NCBI GenBank assembly: GCA_913019905.1
Contig: CAJVZD010000043.1
Location: 1 to 39,133 of the forward strand
DNA: 39,133 nucleotides
Source of the DNA: an uncultured Cellvibrionales bacterium
GTDB lineage: Bacteria > Pseudomonadota > Gammaproteobacteria > Pseudomonadales > Dasaniaceae
Direction of reading: 5' to 3'
Positions 8,196 to 17,853 of the stretch are shown here, piece after piece. A program made the position numbers and the translations under genes. The stretch's first letter is position 1. Each line of letters begins with the position of its first letter. The notes beneath the pieces were generated by a model that worked only from the letters and a program-made list of their open reading frames with translations, ran no database searches and was not told where the DNA came from.

Positions 8196-9386
8196 TCAGA
8201 AAGACCAACCAACCCCTAGATTAAAGGCATCATTGTCAGTACTTCCCGAATTCTTATTCACGTAATCACTGTAATCCGCTTTCAATACGACCGTCGGCGT
8301 CAACCAGTAATTTATACCATAGTCCCATATTTCTGCATCGATTGAATCACTATCACCAGCTTTGTTATTGTACTCACTGTAACGTGCAAAAACGCCGATC
8401 TTTTCAGACAGTCTATAAGACGGTTCAATATACCAACCTTCCTGATCATCGCTACCGGCTGTGTCAAAGCCATCGCCGTCGACGTCCCACGATGCCCACA
8501 GTGCGCGCACAGATACAGGTCCAGCACTATAAATTGCATGAAACTCCGTCAAAAGTGCATCTGCCTCCGATGCAACACCTTGAGTAATATCTTCCTGATA
8601 CTGAATAGTCGCGGCTAATTCCAAGCCTTGAATACCCGTATACTTCAATCGGCCGGTATAGGCCAAGTCTTCTGCTGTAGCTTTAGCTGATTTTTGACGT
8701 CCGCTGCGAATACTGCCGCCATCAGCCGTTTTTAGGCCACTGTGAACAGCAGCACTATAGGATAGCCCCGGCGCCAATTCACCATTAAACATAACCCCGG
8801 TTTCCCACCAGGTAACGGGAATAACATTTTTTTCGACCAGATTACGCTCTGTTCCATAAAACGTGTCGGGCTCATGAGTTTCATTCATAATACCGACCGG
8901 TACCAAGAATTGGCCGAATTGTACATTATGACCGCCCGTATAATCCCACTGGATATACGCTTGCTCCAATTCAACTTCTCCGGGCTTACCTTCACCGGCG
9001 AGGCTGTGCTCTAACTCAAGCTCAGAGAAAAAACTGACTTTGTCATTAAACTGGTGTGACAAATAAACAACGAAGCGATGGGCATCTATCTTATCGTCCT
9101 TGTCTTCAAAATGGTTAAAGTGATGCTCGCCGTAACCGCCAATCTTGGTTTTTTCGGTCCACTGTGCCAGTTTCGACACGGTGCCGCCAGAACCCTGTTC
9201 TACCGCGTCCGCAGTTGCAGTCACTTTAACGTCGGTCTCTTCAATCTGTGATTTCAATGCCTGAATTTCTTTTTGTTGTTGCTGAATCACTTTCCACATT
9301 TCAGCCGCGGTAGGCAATTCATCGGCCGCGTGTGCAGAAACGGTCACAGCAGCGATCGCTATCGCCATTATCGATTTCTTAAACAT
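8196..9386 (-). CDS. Outer-membrane porin with N-terminal coiled coil
   Basis: A 396-residue outer-membrane beta-barrel. The signal peptide is about residues 1-20 (VTVSAHAADE). A short coiled coil (WKVIQQQQKEIQALKSQIEE, about 31-50) may trimerise or contact peptidoglycan. The rest alternates short aromatic beta strands and ends GVGWSF with the C-terminal Phe used by the BAM machinery. KIGGYGEHHFNHF and the QFGQFLVPVGIMNE strand are like those of carbohydrate- or phosphate-selective-type porins seen in marine gammaproteobacteria. A gaggaag ribosome site precedes the ATG. Two overlapping Fur boxes lie about 35-65 bases upstream, so expression is expected to rise under iron limitation. The substrate is unknown. 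Confidence 0.85.
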   Translation of the reverse strand: MFKKSIMAIAIAAVTVSAHAADELPTAAEMWKVIQQQQKEIQALKSQIEETDVKVTATADAVEQGSGGTVSKLAQWTEKTKIGGYGEHHFNHFEDKDDKIDAHRFVVYLSHQFNDKVSFFSELELEHSLAGEGKPGEVELEQAYIQWDYTGGHNVQFGQFLVPVGIMNETHEPDTFYGTERNLVEKNVIPVTWWETGVMFNGELAPGLSYSAAVHSGLKTADGGSIRSGRQKSAKATAEDLAYTGRLKYTGIQGLELAATIQYQEDITQGVASEADALLTEFHAIYSAGPVSVRALWASWDVDGDGFDTAGSDDQEGWYIEPSYRLSEKIGVFARYSEYNNKAGDSDSIDAEIWDYGINYWLTPTVVLKADYSDYVNKNSGSTDNDAFNLGVGWSF

Positions 9387-9724
9387 TAACTGTACTTCCT
9401 CAGCAGTGAATTAAATAACTACGATAATGATAATCGTAATGAGAACGATTATCAATAAGATTGGCTATTCTTTCACCCTATCCTTTGATCCCAATCAAAT
9501 ATAGCCTTAGATTAAGCTGCAATGTCATCGTAATCACAGATACAGAGAAAACCAGGTAAAATGTAAACATCCAGGACGAATGTTTAGGACCGTACAAAGA
9601 TAAACGAGCCGACAAGCAAAGAACTTGTTCGCTTTTCGCCGATAGCGGCAGACAATTAGTTTACAAGAACCGAGGCATTAAGATGAATCCCCTACTCTTA
9701 CTGCTTCCCAAAAGATTTGCAAAT
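9387..9724. other. Intergenic region, porin promoter
   Basis: A 338-base gap between the porin start and the 3' end of the glutathione S-transferase, both on the minus strand. It holds the Fur boxes described separately. Nothing else recognisable is seen; a plus-strand 18-codon frame at about 9682 has no support. Confidence 0.6.
9423..9454. promoter_or_regulatory. Tandem overlapping Fur boxes upstream of the porin operon
   Basis: GATAATGATAATCGTAATG (9423-9441) agrees with the 19-bp Fur consensus GATAATGATAATCATTATC at 16 positions. An overlapping site TGAGAACGATTATCA (9440-9454) matches the 7-1-7 form TGATAATnATTATCA at all but two positions. Together they contain the inverted repeat GATAATCGT...ACGATTATC. 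The position just upstream of the porin start fits repression by Fe-Fur. Confidence 0.8.
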
Positions 9725-10486
9725 TCAGCAAAAATCTAGCAGTCTTTCGTTCAATTGCGATAGTGCCTTTTTATTCGCTCGCTTGATCGTATCCATAGAC
9801 GGCGCTTCAACACTAATATCACCCAACTCCTTCAGAACCACATGCACGTCGTCGTGTGCATCAACCTTAGCCATGTCTTTTAACCAGCGCTGTACATTAG
9901 GAAAAGAACTCATATCCAGTACATTGGTGAATTGTGGTTGTAATTGACCGATCTCCACATAACCAGCAATGTCGGCCAGGGTCACAGTATCCGAAACAAG
10001 GTAACGATTCTTAGTCAACAAATCGCAATCAAGCGTTTTCAACGCAGCATTTAAGGTTCGTCGGGCATCACTTTGAATAGATTCGGCGATATCAAGATCC
10101 TTTCTGATCTTTGGCGCTACTAGTCCCAACGCCGCGACTCGCACATTACGGTGATGGTAATGCAAGAACCAATCAATTTTCGCTCTCAACTGATCGTTTT
10201 CAGGATAAACGTCTGTCCAACCGTGCTTACGTGATAGATACGATAAAATAGCGTGAGCTTCACCTAGGGCAAATCCACTATCTGGCTCTTCTATACAGGG
10301 AATAGTGCCACTCGGGTTCTTTGCCAGAAAAGTGGGATGGCGGCTACCATTCTCTCCCGATGAACCGGGATTAATCAGTACCATGCGAAAAGGCAATCTC
10401 TTCATCAGTAGCAGCCACATGACTGCTCTTACTGGCTGTGACAACGGTACCCCATAGAGAATTAAGGGTTTATTCAGTTCGTTCAT
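9725..10486 (-). CDS. Glutathione S-transferase family protein
   Basis: A 253-residue cytosolic protein with the two-domain GST layout: thioredoxin-like domain (about 7-88; LILYGVPLSQPVRAVMWLL, and NPSGTIPCIEEPDSGFALGEAHAILSYL split by the cis-Pro after Ile) and an all-helical C-terminal domain (about 95-215, with VSDTVTLADIAGYVE as the N-capping/hydrophobic staple region). The Ser in PLSQPVR is a likely theta-class-type catalytic residue. A 35-residue C-terminal tail is longer than usual. It probably conjugates glutathione to electrophiles or acts as a peroxidase. It is separated from its neighbours and looks monocistronic. Confidence 0.88.
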   Translation of the reverse strand: MNELNKPLILYGVPLSQPVRAVMWLLLMKRLPFRMVLINPGSSGENGSRHPTFLAKNPSGTIPCIEEPDSGFALGEAHAILSYLSRKHGWTDVYPENDQLRAKIDWFLHYHHRNVRVAALGLVAPKIRKDLDIAESIQSDARRTLNAALKTLDCDLLTKNRYLVSDTVTLADIAGYVEIGQLQPQFTNVLDMSSFPNVQRWLKDMAKVDAHDDVHVVLKELGDISVEAPSMDTIKRANKKALSQLNERLLDFC

Positions 10487-10601
10487 CTTCAGATCCTGTC
10501 AGTTCCTATCGTGCGAGACTTTTTAACCAATTTAAAGTCAGCTATTACATTCGACGACAGACTGTTACACCCCTGTATAGACAAGGTAAAAAGGCTAGGT
10601 A

Positions 10602-11018
10602 TTATTGTTTTCCTGAGGGTATATCACCGCTATCAAACTGATTGACCTTAATCCACTCCAGGGCCTGAGCAATAGTGGCGAAACCTTCTGTTGGCGTGAA
10701 GCGGGAAATTCTGTCCACAGCGTAATTTCGAGCAAGCGGTGCATTTAGCTTGTCGTCAACAAGGGCAATTGCACTAAAATAAAGCGGCGAAAATTCCTTG
10801 GCAAACTGGAAAGCGTCCTCGCTAACCGAGTAACTAAAGATTCTCTCGATGACTAGGGGCACTTTATAATCAAGCTGCTCGGAAATCGCGACATAAAACT
10901 CCGTCGTGTCCTCTTGAGTAACAGTGCCAATGTCGTTGTAGCACAAATACAGGTATGTATCGTCTATCCACAAAAGGCGTCCTGCTGTACTTTCTAGAAT
11001 TACTTTTTCAGAAGCCAA
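10602..11018 (-). CDS. Small SpoIIAA/STAS-like protein of unknown function
   Basis: A 138-residue soluble protein. The pattern of an N-terminal beta hairpin (GRLLWIDDTYLYLCYNDIG), a helix, a central strand (VPLVIERIF) and a second alternation (FSAIALVDDKLNAPLARNYAVD...) ending in a helix (FATIAQALEWIKVNQ) resembles the SpoIIAA-like/STAS-fold proteins that are common in marine bacteria and otherwise uncharacterised. No catalytic motif is visible and it has no signal peptide or membrane segment. It stands alone between the GST gene and a 460-base AT-rich gap. The coding call is good; the fold is a guess. Confidence 0.7.
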   Translation of the reverse strand: MASEKVILESTAGRLLWIDDTYLYLCYNDIGTVTQEDTTEFYVAISEQLDYKVPLVIERIFSYSVSEDAFQFAKEFSPLYFSAIALVDDKLNAPLARNYAVDRISRFTPTEGFATIAQALEWIKVNQFDSGDIPSGKQ

Positions 11019-11480
11019 TGTCTCTTAACACCCCTATCCGTTAACAATACATCCACACTTACAAACTACCGGTGCTATCCAGCGACAAATCGGCTTAAGG
11101 CCGCCGCCGAAACTCAGCTAAAACTATCATAGCGCCTTTTGTGAATCTAACGGAACGTCGGCCTGAATGGACCGCATCCGAAGCACGGTAAATCAATTTT
11201 TAACTGCCAAGGGTACCCGCAAAAACCGGTTATCACACCAATAAAATAATAAAAAATACTGTTTTAAATAAATAACTTAAATACATATATTAAACTAGTT
11301 TATTAAGGTGAAAAATCCGGTTTTTAGTCCTTAATAAAACACATAAAGGCGTAAGTGATCTATTTTCGTATCATCATTGCCAAGAAACTCGGCCGAACCG
11401 GTGGATTCTGATCCGTCTCTCCAATTGAGAGAAAACCGGAAAGAAGCTATTAAAGCACACATTCCGAATGGAGCGCTCAC
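11019..11480. other. AT-rich intergenic region
   Basis: A 462-base gap upstream of the SpoIIAA-like gene and downstream of the P450 gene, both on the minus strand. The part at 11240-11340 is very AT-rich, with A and T runs. No open frame, hairpin terminator or repeat is convincing; it should contain the promoter of the gene at 10602-11018. Confidence 0.5.
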
Positions 11481-12743
11481 TTAATGAGCATGTAAAATAA
11501 CCGGTAAATCAGTAATTCCAAAAACAAAATTTGAGGGAACACGGACCGCTTCGCCGACGACTTCAACGAATGAAAAACGCTTCATTATCTCTTCCCACAT
11601 GATTTTGAGTTGTAATTCCGCTACGCGGTTACCCATGCAGCGGTGAATACCAAACCCAAAACTCAAATGTTGCCGCGCATTCGGTCGATCAATAATGAAC
11701 TCCGAGTTCCGCTCAATCGCGGCGTCGTCACGATTGCCCGATACATACCACATAATAACCTGATCGCCTTTTTTGATTAGCTTGCCATTTAATTCAATGT
11801 CTTCCAGTGCCGTGCGACGCATATAAGACAGCGGTGTTTGCCAACGGATAATTTCCGACACCATATTGGGTATCAGTCCAGGTTTTTCGCGTAACAATTT
11901 GTATTGTTCGGGAAAGTCATTGAGCGCTAGGACTCCGCCGCTCATAGAATTTCTCGTCGTGTCATTACCGCCGACAATGAGCAAAATGAGGTTTCCGAGA
12001 TACTCCAACGGGTCGTCGATCATATCTTTCGTGTCGGGGTGATTGGCAAACATAGATATAAAATCGAAACCTTTCGTATTTCCTTCACGCTCGTGCCACA
12101 AGTTCTGAAAATAAGCCAAACACTCCATTAACTCCTGCTCGCGTTGTTCGGCGCTAATCTCAAACGAACCCAAAGTACCCAAAGCCGTCGCCACGTCGGA
12201 CCAGCGAGTTAGCTTGTGACGCTCCTCCAGTGGAAAATCGAACAAAATGGCCAACATATATGTCGTCATCTCTATCGATACTTTGTCTACCCAATTAAAT
12301 CGCTCGCCAATGGGCAAACCGTCGAGAATTAAACCCGCTTTATCACGAATAATACTCTCTAGTTGCCGTAAGTTAATGGGACCCGCCGAGGGAGCGACTA
12401 CTCGACGCTGAACGTCGTGTTTTGGCTGATCCATAGCGATAAATTGCGGTGGGATAAAGTCTTCTCCAATAGTCCCCATAACAATGGAGCCCTCGGAGGA
12501 AAATGACTGGTGATTGATGTCGACAAATTTAATATCTTCATATCGTGTGATAGACCAATAGGGACCAACGACGCTGTCCGCACAATAATGAACGGGATCT
12601 TCTTTGCGTAACCGCGCAAACCATTGATGATGAACATTAGCCGCAAAAAGCTCGGGGCGGCTCATATCAATTTTATCCAACGGCACATCGTACGGATCTA
12701 CATCGGCCCAACTTTCTTTTGCTGCGATTTCTGACCAATTCAT
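11481..12743 (-). CDS. Cytochrome P450, CYP153-type alkane/fatty-acid terminal hydroxylase
   Basis: A 420-residue soluble bacterial P450. The I-helix carries LLIVGGNDTTRNSMSGG (GGNDT at 258-262), the K-helix EIIR (297-300), and the heme loop FGFGIHRCMGNR with ligand C369. The combination GGNDTTRNSM and HLSFGFGIHRCMGNR is characteristic of CYP153, which hydroxylates the terminal carbon of medium-chain alkanes, alcohols or fatty acids. Usual partners are a 2Fe-2S ferredoxin and an FAD ferredoxin reductase; neither is next to it here. Together with the WS/DGAT and acyl-CoA dehydrogenase elsewhere in the window it fits a lipid/hydrocarbon-using lifestyle. The gene is divergent from the TPR-sulfotransferase. 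Confidence 0.92.
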   Translation of the reverse strand: MNWSEIAAKESWADVDPYDVPLDKIDMSRPELFAANVHHQWFARLRKEDPVHYCADSVVGPYWSITRYEDIKFVDINHQSFSSEGSIVMGTIGEDFIPPQFIAMDQPKHDVQRRVVAPSAGPINLRQLESIIRDKAGLILDGLPIGERFNWVDKVSIEMTTYMLAILFDFPLEERHKLTRWSDVATALGTLGSFEISAEQREQELMECLAYFQNLWHEREGNTKGFDFISMFANHPDTKDMIDDPLEYLGNLILLIVGGNDTTRNSMSGGVLALNDFPEQYKLLREKPGLIPNMVSEIIRWQTPLSYMRRTALEDIELNGKLIKKGDQVIMWYVSGNRDDAAIERNSEFIIDRPNARQHLSFGFGIHRCMGNRVAELQLKIMWEEIMKRFSFVEVVGEAVRVPSNFVFGITDLPVILHAH

Positions 12744-13224
12744 TTACTGCCCCTTTTTAATTATTGTCATTTCATTTGGAGAGGATATAAAACCACGGAA
12801 CTATTTTATTTGAGGTTTATACTAGAGCGCTTTCGCAACTTTCACAACACGCCTCGATGGGAGAATGATCGTAAGCTACGCTACGCGCACCTTTACTATT
12901 CGCTTGAAAATTGTACAACTGACAAACAGCTTATATCCTGCTCAATTATCATAGTTTGAGGCAAATGAGGGTATTAACTCTTCCAATTATTGCCACCGAT
13001 AATATTTACCTTTTTTCTAATCATGAACGCAGTGCTCGGTGCCATCGAGGACTGTGATATAGTTACTTAAGTGATGCCGACCGTGATATCCAATAGGTGG
13101 GCGAGAAACTACGACTGTTCGCCACGGCGAGTAACGGCAGATCGTTGTCAATTAAAACATGCTTTCAAGCGTTTGCAGCAGTGCGTAAACTGCGTATTGT
13201 TCTGAAGGCGAGCAAAGAGAAGTT
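12744..13224. other. Divergent promoter region between CYP153 and TPR-sulfotransferase
   Basis: A 481-base gap serving both directions. It is AT-rich near the P450 start. No regulator gene, terminator or strong palindrome is seen. Confidence 0.5.
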
Positions 13225-15234
13225 ATGACCGAGACCACCACCGGAGATTATCAGCAGGCGTTCGCGCAGGTAGAGGAGATGCTGCAAGCGCGCGAGTTTA
13301 TGCTGGCACTGACTCAAATCGAGGCAATTCTGGAAGTGCATCCACGGGATGTTAAGACCAATTATTTGAAGGGTTTCACCCTGAGAAACCTCGGTCGCCT
13401 ACCAGAGGCTGCCACGCTGTTACAGCAATTGTCACGCGGTACCACCGGTGTTGCGCGAATTGATCACGAGCTGGGGCTCACTCTCCAGGCAATGGGCCGG
13501 GTAGACGAGGCGATTGATAGCTTTCGGGCCGCGGTAAAAATTGATCCAAAACTGGCGGATAGCTGGCAAAGGCTCGGCGAGATGTTGTCCCGTCAGGAGG
13601 ATGAGGACGGCTCGGAAGCGGAACAGGCTTTCAGAAATGCATTGGCGGCGCGCCACGTTCACCCAGGCATCATCAAAGCATTGGACCTTATTCGCGATGA
13701 GCGCTACGGCATGGCCGAGGGCATCTGCCGCGACTACCTGCAACGGCACCCGGAAGACGTTTCGGTAATCCGTTTACTGGCCGAGATTGGTATCAAGCTC
13801 GGCGTTCGCGAGGACCCCGAAATTCTACTCGAGCAGTGCCTGGAGATGGCGCCCGGTTACCACCAGGCGCGTAATACTTATGCAAATGCCCTGGGCAAAG
13901 CACACCGGTATGAAGAAGCGCTGAAAGAGATTGATTACCTGGAACAAGTTGAGCCCAACAACCTGTCCCATAGCGTTCTGGCCGCCTCTATCCAGGTCAT
14001 GATAGGGGATTACGAGCAAGCCGCAGAGCGGTACAAAAATCTCGTCGGTCGGGTGCCCAATCATGCCCAGCTGCAGAACAGTTACGGCCACGCACTGAAA
14101 ACCTTGGGACGGGGACAGGAAGCTATTAAGGCCTACCGAAGCGCTATTGAGATTCGCGAGAGTCTGGGCGATGCCTATTGGAACCTCGCTAACCTAAAGA
14201 CATTCAAGTTTGAGAACCACGAGATAGACAAAATGCGGGCCGTCATTGCCGGGGGTGAATACAGCCCCAGTGACTACTATCACCTGTGTTTTGCACTCGG
14301 CAAGGCATTGGAAGACCGCACTGAGTATGATGAAGCGTATGGCTATTATGAACTGGGCAATGCATCAAAATCCAAGTTGGTGGGCTATGACGCCGAGCTT
14401 ACCACTGCGGAAACCTCGTCGCTGATCAAAACCTGCAACAGCGAGCTGATCTCTGCGAAAAGCGGGTATGGCAGCCAGGCAGCGGACCCCATTTTTATTG
14501 TGGGTTTGCCGCGCTCGGGTTCCACTTTGCTGGAACAGATTCTCGCCAGCCACTCACAGGTTGACGGAACGTCTGAACTGCGCGAAATGATTTCGATTGC
14601 GCGGCGCCTTGGCGGCAAAAGAAACCGGGGTGATGAATCTAAATACCCCGGAATTTTGTCTGACCTTACGCGGAGCGAATGTCTCGCGCTGGGAGAAGAA
14701 TATTTAGAGCGCACCCGGATCCAACGCGGCGATGCACCGTTTTTTATCGATAAAATGCCGAACAACTTCCAGCACGTGGCGCTGATCAGTCAAATACTAC
14801 CTAATGCCAAGATTATCGACGCACGCCGCCACCCGATGGCAACCTGCTTTAGTGGTTTCAAGCAGCTGTTTGCCGGCGGTCAAACCTTTACCTATAGCCA
14901 GACGGACATCGCTCGCTACTACCGCGATTATGTCGCTTTGATGGCGCACTGGGACGAGGTACTGCCCGGAAAGGTCTTGTGTGTGAAATATGAAAACGTC
15001 ATCGCAGACATCGAAACCCAGGTCCGCAGGATTCTCGATTATTGTGGCCTGCCTTTTGAGGAAGAGTGCCTGGCTTTTCATAACACCCAACGTTCGATCA
15101 GGACGGCAAGCTCGGAACAAGTACGCCAGCCACTCTACGCTACCGGAGTTGATCAGTGGCGACACTTTGAGGGCTATTTGAGCCCTATGCGTGAACAGCT
15201 CGGTGAGCTGATCAGCGCCCACGAGGCAATGTAA
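13225..15234 (+). CDS. TPR-repeat sulfotransferase
   Basis: A 669-residue two-part protein. Residues about 5-340 are tetratricopeptide repeats (for example VDEAIDSFRAAVKIDPKLADSWQ split over helices, and the repeat around GQEAIKAYRSAIEIRESLGDAYWNL). Residues about 420-660 are a sulfotransferase domain with the 5'-phosphosulfate loop FIVGLPRSGSTLLEQ (about 423-437) and a 3'-phosphate segment around DARRHPMATCFSGFKQLF. It should transfer sulfate from PAPS to an unknown acceptor; the TPRs probably choose a protein or peptide partner. No signal peptide is seen. The next gene is a TonB-dependent receptor, a pairing that recurs in marine gammaproteobacteria. The ribosome site is aaagagaag. Confidence 0.9.
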   Translation: MTETTTGDYQQAFAQVEEMLQAREFMLALTQIEAILEVHPRDVKTNYLKGFTLRNLGRLPEAATLLQQLSRGTTGVARIDHELGLTLQAMGRVDEAIDSFRAAVKIDPKLADSWQRLGEMLSRQEDEDGSEAEQAFRNALAARHVHPGIIKALDLIRDERYGMAEGICRDYLQRHPEDVSVIRLLAEIGIKLGVREDPEILLEQCLEMAPGYHQARNTYANALGKAHRYEEALKEIDYLEQVEPNNLSHSVLAASIQVMIGDYEQAAERYKNLVGRVPNHAQLQNSYGHALKTLGRGQEAIKAYRSAIEIRESLGDAYWNLANLKTFKFENHEIDKMRAVIAGGEYSPSDYYHLCFALGKALEDRTEYDEAYGYYELGNASKSKLVGYDAELTTAETSSLIKTCNSELISAKSGYGSQAADPIFIVGLPRSGSTLLEQILASHSQVDGTSELREMISIARRLGGKRNRGDESKYPGILSDLTRSECLALGEEYLERTRIQRGDAPFFIDKMPNNFQHVALISQILPNAKIIDARRHPMATCFSGFKQLFAGGQTFTYSQTDIARYYRDYVALMAHWDEVLPGKVLCVKYENVIADIETQVRRILDYCGLPFEEECLAFHNTQRSIRTASSEQVRQPLYATGVDQWRHFEGYLSPMREQLGELISAHEAM

Positions 15235-15411
15235 ATATCCCAGCCCGTGTCGGGCGCAGGATAAACAACTAAATCCAGAAAACAAAAATCAGGCCCGAAC
15301 AGCGCTTTCGTGATCTCAAATTGGTGGAAACATTATAATTACGTAAGTGGTATAATATGCGCAATAAAATAATTGACTAGAAGATTCGATAGTAAATACT
15401 TAGGAGAAAGT

Positions 15412-17808
15412 ATGAGTAGTAGAAAACCGACTATAGGTAAGTTTCCCAGAAAGAGCTTGGTCATGGCGATCACGGCAGCAACACTGGCCAGCGCGCCGAC
15501 CTTTGCCGCCGAACCATTGACTCTGGAAGAGATTATCGTCACCGCAACAAAACGTGACATGAGCGTTCAGGATGTGCCAATAAGCATCGATGTACTGGGT
15601 GAAGCCCAGCTGGAAGATAACGGCGTAGGCGATCTCGAAGATTTTGCCCACCTGATGCCGTCACTGAACTATGTGAGCTTGGGTCCAGGTACCGGCAACC
15701 TCTACATGCGCGGTATATCCAGCGGTGGCGAAAGCCTGCTCGGAGCGACACCCAACGTCGCTGTTTATATGGATGAGCAACCTGTTACCGCAGTGGGTTC
15801 CTTCATGAATCCTCATATCTATGACGTCGCGCGGATAGAAACTCTGGCCGGACCACAGGGCACATTGTTTGGCGCCAATGCTCAGGCAGGTAGTGTCAGA
15901 ATTATTACCAATAAACCTGTGCCAGGTGAATTTTCGGCAGGCTACGATCTAGAGCTAAACTCAGTCAGTGAAGGCGATACGGGCAATCTGATCGAAGGCT
16001 TCGTAAACATACCCATTGGGGACACCGCAGCGGTTCGTATGGCGGCTTGGCGTAAGGATGAAGCGGGCTATATTGATAACGTTGCCGGCACTCACACCTT
16101 TGATCACTCTGGTATTCGGGCGCGTCTGACGGACCCTGCTCTTATTGCAATAGCCGCGGATCAAACCATTGATAACGATGCCTATGTCAAAGACGATTTC
16201 AACGAGGCCACCACGGAAGGATTCCGCGCTGCACTGCGTGTTGATCTGAATGAAAACTGGACAGCCACTGCAGGGGTGATGCGTCAGGAACTGGAGTCCC
16301 AAGGGGTTTGGGATCACGACCCAACGGATGTGGGCGACCTCGAGGTAGTGCGTTTCCTGCCAGATACCAATGATGACGAATGGACTCAACTTTCACTGAC
16401 CGTAGAGGGCCAAATCGGCGGCGTGACTTTAAATTATGCCTATTCTGATCTCGATCGCGAATCACAACAGCAGGCCGACTACTCGCTTTACTCTGATCCC
16501 AGCAATGGCTCTCCCGGCTTTGTCGCTGCTTACTACTCTTGTTACGTCGCCTACTTCGGCATGTGTGAAGATTCGTCGCTACAGTATACCGGCGACCAAG
16601 AGTGGAAGCGGGAAAACCACGAGTTGCGACTGACGTCAGAGCAAGATCAGCGTCTTCGCTGGATCGTAGGCGTTTTTTACGAAGAGGCATCTCACGAATT
16701 TGATCTCGACTGGCACGTTCTGGGCTTGGTAAATATCACACCAGAAAGCACAGGCGCTGGAACTCCAGCCTTCGTAGAAGGGCCCGATATTTATTGGACA
16801 ACCAATCAATTGAGAGGGAATGAAGAGACAGCCTACTTTGGCGAGCTTGCCTACGATCTTACCGACGATATTACAGTCTCCTACAGCCACCGGGAATTTG
16901 ATTTTGAATCCTCGCTGGTCGGATTCTCGGGCACGATCTGGTGGCCTTCACGTTATGGACCACGGGGCACGCCGGAGATTAACAACGATCTCAAAATTGA
17001 TGAGTCAGACAACGTGGGCAAATTCAACGTTTCCTATACGGTTAACGACGATTTAATGGTCTACGGTACGTGGTCTGAAGGTTACCGCCCAGGCGGTCTC
17101 AATCGCTTGAGTGTAACAGCGATAGAAGGAGCCTACAGTGCAGACATTTTGACCAGCTATGAAGTGGGTATGAAAGGCACGTTCCTGGATGGCCGCATGC
17201 GTTTGAACGCCGCGATTTATACCCAGGAATGGGATGACTTTCAGCTGTCAAAAATCGATACCTCGGTTTCCGTACTCACCCTCACCGATAACGTCGGTAC
17301 AGCGGAAAGCGATGGACTCGAAATTGATGGTACCTTCCTGATAGCCGACAACTGGGACATTAACTTTGGTCTGTCCTATATCGATTCGGTATTGACCGAG
17401 AGCTATTGGATCAATCCGGCTAATGAAGGAGATGGTAATCCAAACGCCCCAAAGGGTAACGAATTGCCGCGGGTACCCGATCTGAAATGGAATATCTCAT
17501 CGAGATACAACTTCGATTTGCAGGGAATGGACGCCTTTATTCAGGGTTCTTATACCTCCGTTGGAGAATCCTACAACCTGTTGTATGACGTGGACCCGGT
17601 GACTCGGACACGTAAGAAGCAGGATGGTTACGAGGTGGGTAATCTTGCCCTGGGAGTCGAGGCAGAGACCTGGTCAGCTGAATTTTTCATTAAGAACGTT
17701 GCAGATGAACGTGGTGAGGTGTTTATCAACGGCGCCACGTACGATCAGCGCGTCACCAGTAACCGCCCTCGCACCTTTGGTATACGTTTCCGTCAGAAGT
17801 TTGACTAA
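15412..17808 (+). CDS. TonB-dependent outer-membrane receptor
   Basis: A 798-residue receptor starting at 15412, placed by the aggagaaag ribosome site 2-10 bases upstream; the frame is open 13 codons earlier but without such a site. The signal peptide is about 1-33 (ASAPTFAAEP), followed by a TonB-box-like EEIIVTATKRD (about 39-49). The plug domain covers about 50-180 (VPISIDVLG, LYMRGISSGGES, IETLAGPQGTLFGANAQAGSVRI in pieces). The rest is a beta-barrel with ring strands ending TFGIRFRQKFD. It resembles the large family of receptors that import plant- or steroid-like organics as well as siderophores; the ligand is unknown. It follows the TPR-sulfotransferase by 177 bases and ends at a strong terminator. 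Confidence 0.92.
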   Translation: MSSRKPTIGKFPRKSLVMAITAATLASAPTFAAEPLTLEEIIVTATKRDMSVQDVPISIDVLGEAQLEDNGVGDLEDFAHLMPSLNYVSLGPGTGNLYMRGISSGGESLLGATPNVAVYMDEQPVTAVGSFMNPHIYDVARIETLAGPQGTLFGANAQAGSVRIITNKPVPGEFSAGYDLELNSVSEGDTGNLIEGFVNIPIGDTAAVRMAAWRKDEAGYIDNVAGTHTFDHSGIRARLTDPALIAIAADQTIDNDAYVKDDFNEATTEGFRAALRVDLNENWTATAGVMRQELESQGVWDHDPTDVGDLEVVRFLPDTNDDEWTQLSLTVEGQIGGVTLNYAYSDLDRESQQQADYSLYSDPSNGSPGFVAAYYSCYVAYFGMCEDSSLQYTGDQEWKRENHELRLTSEQDQRLRWIVGVFYEEASHEFDLDWHVLGLVNITPESTGAGTPAFVEGPDIYWTTNQLRGNEETAYFGELAYDLTDDITVSYSHREFDFESSLVGFSGTIWWPSRYGPRGTPEINNDLKIDESDNVGKFNVSYTVNDDLMVYGTWSEGYRPGGLNRLSVTAIEGAYSADILTSYEVGMKGTFLDGRMRLNAAIYTQEWDDFQLSKIDTSVSVLTLTDNVGTAESDGLEIDGTFLIADNWDINFGLSYIDSVLTESYWINPANEGDGNPNAPKGNELPRVPDLKWNISSRYNFDLQGMDAFIQGSYTSVGESYNLLYDVDPVTRTRKKQDGYEVGNLALGVEAETWSAEFFIKNVADERGEVFINGATYDQRVTSNRPRTFGIRFRQKFD

Positions 17809-17828
17809 ACTCAGAAACGTATAATCTC

Positions 17829-17853
17829 AAAGGCGCCTTAGGGCGCCTTTTTT
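17829..17853 (+). terminator. Rho-independent terminator after TonB receptor
   Basis: AAAGGCGCC (17829-17837), loop TTAG, then GGCGCCTTT (17842-17850) followed by TTT. A perfect 9-bp stem with a T run, 20 bases after the receptor stop. Confidence 0.95.

Noticed and set aside
9423..9454. Fur region as a chance AT-rich palindrome
   Set aside because: Two overlapping near-consensus sites just upstream of a porin are more than expected by chance, so it was kept as a regulatory site.
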